From the NCBI RefSeq assembly GCF_017569225.1, contig NZ_CP071868.1, forward strand, positions 3,844,001 through 3,908,000: a stretch of DNA of 64,000 nucleotides. Direction: 5' to 3'. The position numbers and the translations under genes are program-made. This DNA comes from Pengzhenrongella sicca (GTDB taxonomy: Bacteria; Actinomycetota; Actinomycetes; Actinomycetales; Cellulomonadaceae). Positions within the stretch are counted from its first letter, which is position 1; the number at the start of each line of letters is the position of its first letter. The notes under the pieces were generated by a model. It did no database searches, was not told the DNA's origin, and saw only the letters and a program-made list of their open reading frames with translations. This document shows, in pieces, positions 40,985-47,814 of the stretch.

Positions 40985-41469
40985 GCGCTCGGCTCCGACG
41001 CCGTTGCGGCGGCCGGCGCGGCCGGGGCGTCCCCGCGGACGGCGATCGTGGACACGACGGTCGCGACGGGCGCGCCGTCGTCGGCCGTGATCTCGACGCG
41101 CGTGCTGATCATCGCCATCCCGGCCCGCTCGAGGATCGAGTCGACGTGCAGGACCGTCGTGAGCAGGTCCCCGGCGTGGATCGGGCGGCGGTGGGTGAAG
41201 TGCTCGTCCGCGTGCACGACTCGGGTGAAGTCGATCCCCGCCGCGGGGTCCGCGATCAGCTGCTGCTCTGCGCGCTGGGCGATGACGACGGCGAACGTGG
41301 GTGGCGCAATGACGTCCGGGTAGCCGAGGGAGCGGGCTACCGCGACGTCGCGATGGGCCGGGTGAGTTGCCCCGACCGCCTCCGCGAACTCGCGGATCTT
41401 CTCCCGGCCGACCTCGTAACCGAGGCCCGCCGGGTACTCACGACCAAGAAAAGCGACATTGACCGGCAT
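40981..41469 (-). CDS. MaoC-like dehydratase partner, HadA type
   Basis: A 162-residue hot-dog protein of the FAS1-type dehydratase N-domain family: FLGREYPAGLGYEVGREKIREFAEAVGATHPAHRD, IAPPTFAVVIAQRAEQQL, and VVHADEHFTHRRPIHAGDLL. It lacks the catalytic Asp-His of the HadB type and is expected to be the substrate-binding subunit. It follows rpmG by 27 nt and overlaps hadB, the same order as in mycobacteria. Confidence 0.88.
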   Translation of the reverse strand: MPVNVAFLGREYPAGLGYEVGREKIREFAEAVGATHPAHRDVAVARSLGYPDVIAPPTFAVVIAQRAEQQLIADPAAGIDFTRVVHADEHFTHRRPIHAGDLLTTVLHVDSILERAGMAMISTRVEITADDGAPVATVVSTIAVRGDAPAAPAAATASEPSA

Positions 41470-41496
41470 GTTCGATCTTCGCCTACGGGCGAGCGA

Positions 41497-41664
41497 TCAG
41501 CGGGTCTCGCGGTGCTGGGTGTGCTTGCCGTCGCGCGGGCAGAACTTCGACAGCTCGAGGCGGTCGGGGTTGTTGCGGCGGTTCTTCTTGGTGATGTAGT
41601 TCCGCTCCTTGCACTCCACGCAGGCGAGAGTGATCTTGGGGCGGACGTCCGAGCTCTTGGCCAC
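41497..41664 (-). CDS. rpmG: 50S ribosomal protein L33
   Basis: A 55-residue protein [42 protein letters not shown]... starting GTG at 41664. The first zinc pair CVEC is present, but the second pair, usually CPxC, reads CPRD, so only three of four cysteines remain (D may replace the ligand). It lies between tRNA-Met and hadA, the conserved position of actinobacterial rpmG. Confidence 0.95.
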   Translation of the reverse strand: MAKSSDVRPKITLACVECKERNYITKKNRRNNPDRLELSKFCPRDGKHTQHRETR

Positions 41665-41756
41665 TTCGAGACTTCCTTCATATCTCGCGCCGCTTGCGCG
41701 ACGCTCGTCATCTTCTACTGCGCGCCGCCGGCTGGCGCGCGAGCTTCAACGTTCGG

Positions 41757-41830
41757 TAGCGGGAGCGGGACTTGAACCCGCGACACCACGATTATGAGCC
41801 GTGTGCTCTGACCAACTGAGCTACCCCGCC
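41757..41830 (-). tRNA. tRNA-Met (CAT, elongator)
   Basis: A 74-nt cloverleaf on the minus strand: acceptor GGCGGGG/TCCCGCT with G-U ends, D-arm TAGCTCAGTTGGTCAGAGCA, anticodon loop GGCTCATAATC, T-arm GCGGGTTCAAGTCCCGC, discriminator A. The sequence is of the elongator kind, not the initiator. CAT anticodons also occur on isoleucine-2 tRNA, but the acceptor, and the tRNA-Thr/tRNA-Met/rpmG order, favour Met. Confidence 0.9.
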
Positions 41831-41880
41831 AAGCCGGTGACGGCCTGGCGCGTGCTGCGCCAGCCCCTCGTACCGAACAG

Positions 41881-41953
41881 AGCCCCGAAAGGGAATCGAA
41901 CCCTTGACCTTCTCCTTACCATGGAGATGCTCTACCGTCTGAGCTATCGGGGC
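41881..41953 (-). tRNA. tRNA-Thr (GGT)
   Basis: A 73-nt cloverleaf on the minus strand: acceptor GCCCCGA/TCGGGGC, D-arm AGCTCAGACGGTAGAGC, anticodon loop ATGGTAA with GGT, T-arm AAGGGTTCGATTCCCTT, discriminator T. No CCA encoded. Confidence 0.95.
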
Positions 41954-42120
41954 ATGGCGAGGAAAGGTTACACGCCAACGGCCGTCGCCGCGAACCGCCT
42001 CCCGTCGCCCCCGGCAGCGGGTGCGAGATTGTGCACTGGCTCACACGCGGATCCCCGGCGCGACCGTCCCGGCGCGACCGACAGAAACGGGGCGCCCTCG
42101 ATGAGGACGCCCCGTGTCGG

Positions 42121-42202
42121 TGGCGGGTGAGGGATTCGAACCCCCGTAGGCGTTGCCAGCTGATTTACAGTCAGCCCCCTTTGGCCACTCGGGTAACCCG
42201 CC
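42121..42202 (-). tRNA. tRNA-Tyr (GTA)
   Basis: An 82-nt class II tRNA on the minus strand: acceptor GGCGGGT/ACCCGCC, anticodon stem-loop CTGACTGTAAATCAG with GTA, a long variable arm (CTGGCAACGCCTACG region), T-arm GGGGGTTCGAATCCCTC, discriminator A. Confidence 0.95.
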
Positions 42203-42342
42203 AGGCCGTGAACGCCGCGCTCCGAGGAGCACGGCGAGTGGTGCGGATGGAAGGATAGCAACTCCCGGGCGGGTCCCTTGCACCGAACCGCTCAGCACTC
42301 GGTCGCGCCGACGGCGCGGCCCGCATCAGCACAGGAGGAACC

Positions 42343-42840
42343 ATGGCGAACGAGTCGTCGTTCGACGTCGTCAGCAAGGTCGACCGGCAGGAGGTCGACA
42401 ACGCCCTGAACCAGGCAGCGAAGGAGATCTCGCAGCGCTACGACTTCAAGAACGTCGGCGCGTCGATCGCCTGGAGCGGCGAGACGATCGTCATGGCCGC
42501 GAACTCCGCCGAGCGCGTGCTCGCGATCCTCGACGTCTTCGAGACCAAGCTGATCCGCCGCGGCATCTCCCTCAAGTCGCTCGACACCGGTGAGAAGGAG
42601 CCGCAGCCGTCCGGCAAGGAGTACCGCCTCGCGGCGACGATCGTCGAGGGCCTGAGCAGCGAGAACGCCAAGAAGATCGGCAAGCTCATCCGCGACGAGG
42701 GCCTCAAGGGCGTCAAGTCGCAGATCACGGGCGACGAGCTCCGGGTGTCGGCCAAGAGCCGCGACGACCTGCAGGCCGTCATCGCACTGCTCAAGGCCGC
42801 CGACCTGGACGTCGCGCTGCAGTTCGTGAACTACCGCTGA
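42343..42840 (+). CDS. yajQ: YajQ-family nucleotide-binding protein
   Basis: A 165-residue member of the YajQ/UPF0234 family, which binds c-di-GMP or other nucleotides in some bacteria and serves as chaperone-like factor in phage or virulence contexts. The family pattern [25 protein letters not shown]...RYDFK and the ending LQFVNYR are intact. ATG 42343 follows AGGAGGAACC. It is divergent from the tRNA genes and convergent with the azoreductase gene. Function in this organism is not known. Confidence 0.95.
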   Translation: MANESSFDVVSKVDRQEVDNALNQAAKEISQRYDFKNVGASIAWSGETIVMAANSAERVLAILDVFETKLIRRGISLKSLDTGEKEPQPSGKEYRLAATIVEGLSSENAKKIGKLIRDEGLKGVKSQITGDELRVSAKSRDDLQAVIALLKAADLDVALQFVNYR

Positions 42841-42862
42841 GGTAGCGCCTGTCCGCGATCAC

Positions 42863-42885
42863 GCCCGGGCCGGCGGCCCCCGGGC
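42863..42885. terminator. GC-rich stem-loop between yajQ and the azoreductase gene
   Basis: GCCCGGG (42863-42869) pairs with CCCGGGC (42879-42885), with a partial extension into the loop, in the 48-nt convergent gap. A possible bidirectional terminator, weaker in definition than the others in this window. Confidence 0.4.
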
Positions 42886-42888
42886 CCG

Positions 42889-43530
42889 TCAGGCGGCGCG
42901 GCGGCCGGCGAGCTGTGCGCCGGCCTCCACCGCGGCGGCCTCGGCGGCCGTGCGCATCGTCTGCGCCAGCTCGGTGAACTGATCGAGCGCGGGGTTCACG
43001 CCGACGAGGGTGAACTCGCGCTCGACCACCGTGAGGTCGGCACCCCAGGACTGGACCAGGATCTGCCGGAGGTACTCGATGTTGTGGTCCCAGCCCTCCC
43101 GCGGCGTGCCGGGCCCGTAGGCGCCGCCCCGCGTGACGACGAGGACGGTCGGCGTGCCCTCGAGCAGCCGGGTGCCCTGGGGCGCGCCGGCGATGGCGAG
43201 GTCGATCCACGTCTTGACGTGCTGCGAGACGCCGAAGTTGTACAGCGGGAGCGCCAGCACGGCGCTCGAGGCCTGCTGCAGCTCGGTGGCCACCTGCGAG
43301 GCGATCGCGAGCGCCTCGAGCTGGGCCAGGGTGCGGCTCTCCGCCGGTGTGAAGGTGCCCGAGATCGCGCCCACCCACGCGTCCGCGGGCAGCGGGTTCT
43401 GTCCCAGGTGACGCCGCACGACCGGCACCTCCGGGCGGGCGGCGGTGAACTCGGTCAGGACGAGGTCGGCAAGTGCGCCGCTGGCAGAGCGGTCGCCCTG
43501 GATGCTGGCGTCGACGCGGAGCAGGTGCAT
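42889..43530 (-). CDS. FMN-dependent NADH-azoreductase (AzoR type)
   Basis: A 213-residue flavodoxin-like quinone/azo reductase: LLRVDASIQGDRSASGALAD (phosphate loop for FMN), AVLALPLYNFGVSQHVKTWIDL, and VVTRGGAYGPGTPREGWDHNIEYLRQIL, the AzoR signature. ATG 43530 follows GGGAGATCCC. It is divergent from a MarR-family regulator, and its promoter (TTGAAC-17-TATAGT) is overlapped by a palindromic operator, so it is probably derepressed by quinones or other electrophiles. Confidence 0.92.
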   Translation of the reverse strand: MHLLRVDASIQGDRSASGALADLVLTEFTAARPEVPVVRRHLGQNPLPADAWVGAISGTFTPAESRTLAQLEALAIASQVATELQQASSAVLALPLYNFGVSQHVKTWIDLAIAGAPQGTRLLEGTPTVLVVTRGGAYGPGTPREGWDHNIEYLRQILVQSWGADLTVVEREFTLVGVNPALDQFTELAQTMRTAAEAAAVEAGAQLAGRRAA

Positions 43531-43552
43531 GGGATCTCCCGTGGGTGCTGAG

Positions 43553-43600
43553 GTTGAATGTTCAACACGAACTATACGCCCAGCGACTTGAATGTTCAAG
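43553..43600. promoter_or_regulatory. Paired MarR-type operators and divergent promoters
   Basis: Two perfect palindromes, GTTGAATGTTCAAC (43553-43566) and CTTGAATGTTCAAG (43587-43600), share the core TTGAATGTTCAA, with centres 34 bp apart. Minus-strand promoter for the azoreductase: TTGAAC (43599-43594), 17 nt, TATAGT (43576-43571), with its -35 inside operator 2. Plus strand: TAGGAT (43609-43614) just ahead of the MarR start. Binding of a dimer at each would shut off both genes. Confidence 0.85.
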
Positions 43601-43621
43601 ACGGTTGCTAGGATCGCTCCT

Positions 43622-44155
43622 GTGAGTCCTGACACCCGCGGGGAGAGCGCACCCGTCGACGACGCGCCGTGGCTGACGGCCGACCAGCAGCGCGACTGGC
43701 GCGCCCTGCTGGGGCTACTGGCGATCCTGCCGCCGGCCCTCGACGCGCAGCTCAAGCGCGACGCGGGCGTGAACGGCTTCGAGTACCAGGTGCTCGCCGT
43801 CCTGTCGGAGGCGCCCGACCGCACGGTGGGGCTGAGCGACCTGGCGGCGCTGTCGCAGGGGTCGCTGTCGCGGCTCTCGCACGCCATCACCCGCCTCGAG
43901 CGGTCCGGACTGGTGGGCCGGCGCAGCTGCGTCAACCAGGGCGGCCGGCGCGCCGAGGCGTGGCTCACCGACACCGGCCTGGCCAGGCTCGAGGACATCG
44001 CCCCGGGCCACGCGCGCGAGGTTCGCCGCCTGGTCATCGACGTGCTCAGCCCGGAGCAGCTGACCGCGGTGAGCGACGCCGCCCGGGCGATCACGACGGC
44101 TTACGCCGCCGAGTGCGACGGAGGGCAGGGGTTGCTCGGGCAGTCCTGCCCGTAG
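43622..44155 (+). CDS. MarR-family transcriptional regulator
   Basis: A 177-residue winged-helix regulator: EYQVLAVLSEAPDRTVGLSDLAALSQGSLSRLSHAITRLERSGLV and the wing RRSCVNQGGRRAEAWLTDTG. The GTG at 43622 is seven bases after a -10 TAGGAT, so translation is probably leaderless; the in-frame ATG at 43592 lies inside the operator and cannot be the start. It likely represses itself and the divergent azoreductase gene. Confidence 0.9.
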   Translation: MSPDTRGESAPVDDAPWLTADQQRDWRALLGLLAILPPALDAQLKRDAGVNGFEYQVLAVLSEAPDRTVGLSDLAALSQGSLSRLSHAITRLERSGLVGRRSCVNQGGRRAEAWLTDTGLARLEDIAPGHAREVRRLVIDVLSPEQLTAVSDAARAITTAYAAECDGGQGLLGQSCP

Positions 44156-44162
44156 CGGGAGC

Positions 44163-44204
44163 GCGGCGCCCTCAGTGCGGCGCCCTCAGCGCGGCGCCCT
44201 CAGT
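44163..44204. repeat. Three 14-bp tandem repeats over the htpX 3' end
   Basis: Units GCGGCGCCCTCAG(T/C) at 44163, 44177 and 44191. The htpX stop codon (44200-44202) lies in the last unit, so duplication of the stop region has put extra TGA codons downstream. It fills the convergent gap with the MarR gene and each unit contains the palindrome GGCGCC. Confidence 0.85.
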
Positions 44205-45072
44205 ACAGCGGGCCCCCGGCCATCGCCTCGAGGCGAGCGATGCGCTCGCCCATCGGCGGGTGGGTCGCGAACAGCTTGCCGACTCCCGCGCCGCGGAACG
44301 GGTTGGCGATCATCAGGTGCGAGACGTCGACGAGGTCCCGGTCCTGGGGCAGCGGGGCCCGCTGCGTACCGGACTCGAGCTTGCGCAGGGCCGAGGCGAG
44401 GGCGAGTGGGTCGCCCGTCAGGCGAGAACCGTCCTCGTCGGCGTCGTACTCGCGCGTGCGGCTGATCGCGAGCTGGATCAGCGACGCGGCGATCGGGGAC
44501 AGGATCGCGAGCGCGAGCGTGCCGAGCACGTTGCCGCCGCCACGGTCGCGGTCTCCCCCGCCGAAGAAGAGCAGGAACTGGGCGAAGGACGTGATGAGGC
44601 CCGCGACGGCGGCCGCGACGCTCGACGTGAGGATGTCCCGGTTGTAGACGTGCATGAGCTCGTGCGCGAGCACCCCGCGCAGCTCCCGCTCGTCGAGCAG
44701 CTGGAGCAGGCCCTCGGTGCAGCACACCGCGGCGTTGCGGGGGTTGCGGCCCGTCGCGAACGCGTTGGGCGCCGCGGTCGGGGACACGTACAGGCGCGGC
44801 ATCGGCTGGCGGGCGGCCGTCGAGAGGTCCCGCACGATCCGGTACATCGAGGGCTGTTCGAGCTCGCTCACCGGCCGCGCGCGCATCGCGCGGATCGCGA
44901 TCTTGTCGGAGTTCCAGTACCCGTACCCCGTGCCGAGCAGGCCGACGGCCGCGAAGACGAAGAACAGGCTGCGGTTCCCGCCGCCGACCAGCGCGTAGAT
45001 CAGCAGGAGCACGGCCCACATGACGCCGAACAGCGCGGCCGTCTTCAACCCGTTGTAGTGCCGGTGACCCAT
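44200..45072 (-). CDS. htpX: Zinc metalloprotease HtpX (M48)
   Basis: A 290-residue membrane protease that degrades misfolded membrane proteins. Two N-terminal membrane segments (about 11-32 and 36-52), zinc motif HELMH (H137, E138, H141) and two further hydrophobic segments after it, third zinc ligand in the SRTREYDADEDGSRL segment. ATG 45072. It is divergent from the amino-acid transporter operon. Confidence 0.95.
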   Translation of the reverse strand: MGHRHYNGLKTAALFGVMWAVLLLIYALVGGGNRSLFFVFAAVGLLGTGYGYWNSDKIAIRAMRARPVSELEQPSMYRIVRDLSTAARQPMPRLYVSPTAAPNAFATGRNPRNAAVCCTEGLLQLLDERELRGVLAHELMHVYNRDILTSSVAAAVAGLITSFAQFLLFFGGGDRDRGGGNVLGTLALAILSPIAASLIQLAISRTREYDADEDGSRLTGDPLALASALRKLESGTQRAPLPQDRDLVDVSHLMIANPFRGAGVGKLFATHPPMGERIARLEAMAGGPLY

Positions 45073-45229
45073 CTGCCGTCCTCGCCCTCGTGCGCCCTCG
45101 TGCCGCGGCAGTCGTGCCGCAACGGTCCTGCTCGGACAACGCGCGCACGCGCCGAGCCGTTCCCCTATCCTGCCCTGGACGTCGCGCTTTCACGCACGTC
45201 AGACCCGCCATCGATCGACCGGAGCTCCG

Positions 45230-46072
45230 ATGAACCGCACCCGCGTACTTGCCTTGGCCGCCGCGAGCGCCCTGGCGCTCGCGGCGTGCGCCCCCGTCGA
45301 CGACGGCGCCGAACCGGCCGCGAGCGCGAGCGACGGCGCGCTGGCGACGCTCGCCGACGGACGCCTCACGATCGGCACCTCGGATCCGGCCTTCGAACCG
45401 TGGATCGTCGACAACGACCCCACCAGCGGCGAGGGCTTCGAGTCCGCGGTCGCCTACGCCGTCGCGGACCAGCTCGGCTTCGCCGCGGGCGACGTCGACT
45501 GGGTCACCGTCACGTTCGACCAGATCATCGCCCCAGGCGCGAAGACCTTCGACGTCGCGATCAACCAGGTCTCCATCAGCGACGAGCGCAAGCAGAACCT
45601 CGACTTCTCCTCCAGCTACTACGACACGGCGCAGGCCGTCGTGACGCTCGAGGGCAGCCCCGTCGCGGGCGCGACGACGCTCGCCGAGCTCCAGGGCGCA
45701 CGCATCGGCGCGATGGTCGGCACGACGAGCCTGCAGATCGCCGAGGACGTGATCGCCCCCACGACCGCGGTCTCACCGTTCAACGACAACGACCAGGTCA
45801 AGCAGGCCCTCGCGGCGGGGCTCGTGGACGCGATCGTCGTCGACCTGCCGACGGCGCTGTACATCACTGCGGCCGAGCTCGACGGGGGCGTTCTGGTCGG
45901 GCAGCTGCCCGCGGGCGACAACCCCGACCAGTTCGGCCTCGTGCTGGACAAGGGCAGCGACCTCACCGCGCCCGTGACCGAGGCGGTCGACGCGCTGCGG
46001 GCCGACGGCACGCTCGCGGCGCTCGAGGCGCAGTGGCTCACCGACGCCGCGGGTGCGCCGGTCCTCGAGTGA
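45230..46072 (+). CDS. Amino-acid ABC transporter substrate-binding lipoprotein
   Basis: A 280-residue periplasmic-binding-type protein (SBP_bac_3). Lipoprotein signal with lipobox LAAC and C20, then LTIGTSDPAFEPWIVDND, GEGFESAVAYAVADQLGF and DFSSSYYDTAQAVV. It captures a polar amino acid or related solute outside the membrane. Its stop overlaps the permease GTG by four bases, the permease overlaps the ATPase, so the three are one operon. Exact solute unknown. Confidence 0.92.
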   Translation: MNRTRVLALAAASALALAACAPVDDGAEPAASASDGALATLADGRLTIGTSDPAFEPWIVDNDPTSGEGFESAVAYAVADQLGFAAGDVDWVTVTFDQIIAPGAKTFDVAINQVSISDERKQNLDFSSSYYDTAQAVVTLEGSPVAGATTLAELQGARIGAMVGTTSLQIAEDVIAPTTAVSPFNDNDQVKQALAAGLVDAIVVDLPTALYITAAELDGGVLVGQLPAGDNPDQFGLVLDKGSDLTAPVTEAVDALRADGTLAALEAQWLTDAAGAPVLE

Positions 46073-46947
46073 GCGGCCCCGGCCCGGCCGCCTGGGCGCC
46101 GTCGGCGACGCAGCGTGACCGGATCGACTTTCGGCGCCACCAGGCCCGCCGCTCGGGGCTGGTCGCCGCCGCGAGCACCGTCGCCGTCACCGCGGTGGCG
46201 GTCCTCGCGCTGACCAGCTCGCCGGGCTGGCCCCGCGTCCGGCAGTCGTTCTTTGACCCGGACGTCGCGCTCGCGTCGCTGCCCGCGATCGCGCAGGGCC
46301 TCTGGCTGAACGTCCGGGTGATGGTGGGCTGCGCCGTCGTCATCGTCGTCGTCGCCTTGGCGCTCGCCGTCGCCCGCACACTGCGCGGGCCGGTGTTCTT
46401 CCCGCTGCGTGCCTTCGCGACCGGGTACATCGACATCTTCCGGGGGCTGCCCCTGATCCTCGTGCTGCTGCTGGTGGGCTTTGGGCTGCCGGGCCTGCGG
46501 CTGCAGGGCATCCCGGCGTCGGCGGTCCTCCTGGGCAGCCTCGCGCTCGTGCTGACCTACTCCGCGTACGTCGCCGAGGTGTTCCGCGCCGGCATCGAGT
46601 CGGTGCACCCGTCCCAGGTCGCCGCGGCGCGGTCGCTCGGGCTCACCCGCGCGCAGACGATGCGGACCGTCGTGCTGCCCCAGGCCGTGCGCCGCGTCGT
46701 GCCCGCGCTGCTCAACGACCTCGTCGCGCTCTCGAAGGACTCCGGCCTCATCTCCATCCTCGGCGCGATCGACGCCGTTCGCGCCGCCCAGATCGAGACG
46801 TCGCAGTACGCGAACTTCACGCCGTACGTCGTCGCGGGGGTGCTCTTCGTGGCCCTGACCATCCCGCTCACGCGCGCGACCGACGCGATCGCGCGCCGCA
46901 GCGGCTGGAGCCGCTCACAGGGCGGCCTCGCGGGGGGTGCGCTGTGA
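46069..46947 (+). CDS. Amino-acid ABC transporter permease (HisM type)
   Basis: A 292-residue membrane protein from the GTG at 46069, which overlaps the SBP stop (GTGA). It has an N-terminal hydrophobic segment and a permease domain with the IDIFRGLPLILVLLL segment and EAA motif AARSLGLTRAQTMRTVVLPQA that docks on the ATPase. There is only one permease gene, so the channel is probably a homodimer. Confidence 0.9.
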   Translation: MSGPGPAAWAPSATQRDRIDFRRHQARRSGLVAAASTVAVTAVAVLALTSSPGWPRVRQSFFDPDVALASLPAIAQGLWLNVRVMVGCAVVIVVVALALAVARTLRGPVFFPLRAFATGYIDIFRGLPLILVLLLVGFGLPGLRLQGIPASAVLLGSLALVLTYSAYVAEVFRAGIESVHPSQVAAARSLGLTRAQTMRTVVLPQAVRRVVPALLNDLVALSKDSGLISILGAIDAVRAAQIETSQYANFTPYVVAGVLFVALTIPLTRATDAIARRSGWSRSQGGLAGGAL

Positions 46948-47699
46948 GCGCCGCGGCGCCGCTGCTGCGGCTACGCGGCGTGCGCAAGGCGTTCGGGGCG
47001 TCCCTCGTGCTCGACGACGTCGACCTGGACGTCGCGGAGCACAGCGTCGTCGTGCTCATCGGCTCGTCGGGGTCGGGCAAGTCGACCCTGCTGCGCTGCG
47101 CGAACCTGCTCGAGGTCGTCGACGACGGCGTGATCGAGCTCGCCGGCCGGGACATCACCGATCCGCGGGTCGACGCGAACGCCGTCCGCGCCCAGATCGG
47201 GATGGTGTTCCAGTCGTTCAACCTGTTCCCGCACCTGCGGGTCCTGGACAACGTGACCCTCGCCCCGCGGCTCGTGCACGGCGTGCCGCGCGCGCAGGCC
47301 CGCGACCGGGCGATGGCGATGCTCGAGCGCGTCGGGCTCGCGGGCAAGGCGCGGGCGTTTCCGGACGAGCTCTCCGGCGGTCAGCAGCAGCGCGTCGCGA
47401 TCGCGCGCGCGCTCGCGTGCGGCCCGCGCCTGATGCTGCTCGACGAGGTGACCAGCGCGCTCGACCCCGAGCTCGTGGGCGAGGTGCTCGACCTGCTGGG
47501 CGAGCTCAAGAACGACGGGCTCACGATGGTCGTGGCGACCCACGAGATGGGCTTCGCGCGCACCGTCGCCGACGAGGTCTGCTTCCTGCACAACGGCCGC
47601 GTGCACGAGCGGGGCACGCCCGGGCAGGTGCTCGGCGCTCCGGAGCAGCCCCGGACGCAGGAGTTCCTGCGCCGCATCACGGAAGCCGGCCGGCTCTAG
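46944..47699 (+). CDS. Amino-acid ABC transporter ATP-binding protein (GlnQ type)
   Basis: A 251-residue ATPase: Walker A GSSGSGKST, Q-loop QSFNLFPHL, signature LSGGQQQRVAIARAL, Walker B LMLLDEVTSALDPE and H-loop VVATHEMGFAR, the pattern of polar amino-acid importers. GTG 46944 overlaps the permease stop (GTGA). Confidence 0.95.
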   Translation: MSAAAPLLRLRGVRKAFGASLVLDDVDLDVAEHSVVVLIGSSGSGKSTLLRCANLLEVVDDGVIELAGRDITDPRVDANAVRAQIGMVFQSFNLFPHLRVLDNVTLAPRLVHGVPRAQARDRAMAMLERVGLAGKARAFPDELSGGQQQRVAIARALACGPRLMLLDEVTSALDPELVGEVLDLLGELKNDGLTMVVATHEMGFARTVADEVCFLHNGRVHERGTPGQVLGAPEQPRTQEFLRRITEAGRL

Positions 47700-47725
47700 C
47701 GGCGCTGGGGCGCCGAGTTCGTCAG

Positions 47726-47799
47726 TTCGCGCCGAGGTAGTCCCTGCTTAAGGACTACCTCGGCGCGAAAGGACTACCTCGGCCCAAATGGACTACCTC
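47726..47799. repeat. Inverted repeat fused to a 19-bp tandem repeat
   Basis: A perfect 18-bp inverted repeat TTCGCGCCGAGGTAGTCC / GGACTACCTCGGCGCGAA (47726-47743 with 47752-47769) with an 8-base loop. The right arm is also unit 1 of three tandem units starting at 47752, 47771 and 47790, each 19 bp apart and sharing GGACTACCTC. It lies between the convergent ATPase and ferredoxin reductase genes and probably terminates both. Confidence 0.85.
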
Positions 47800-47814
47800 A
47801 CCCGCTCGCCCGCG

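Noticed and set aside
41757-41830. tRNA with CAT anticodon as tRNA-Ile2 or initiator tRNA
   Set aside because: The acceptor/anticodon arm sequence is of the elongator Met kind and the neighbouring tRNA-Thr/rpmG order matches actinobacterial metT. The initiator features (C1-A72 mismatch and three G-C pairs in the anticodon stem) are absent.
43592-43621. ATG at 43592 as the MarR start
   Set aside because: It lies inside operator 2 and upstream of the -10 TAGGAT, so it would not be in the transcript; GTG 43622 fits as leaderless start.
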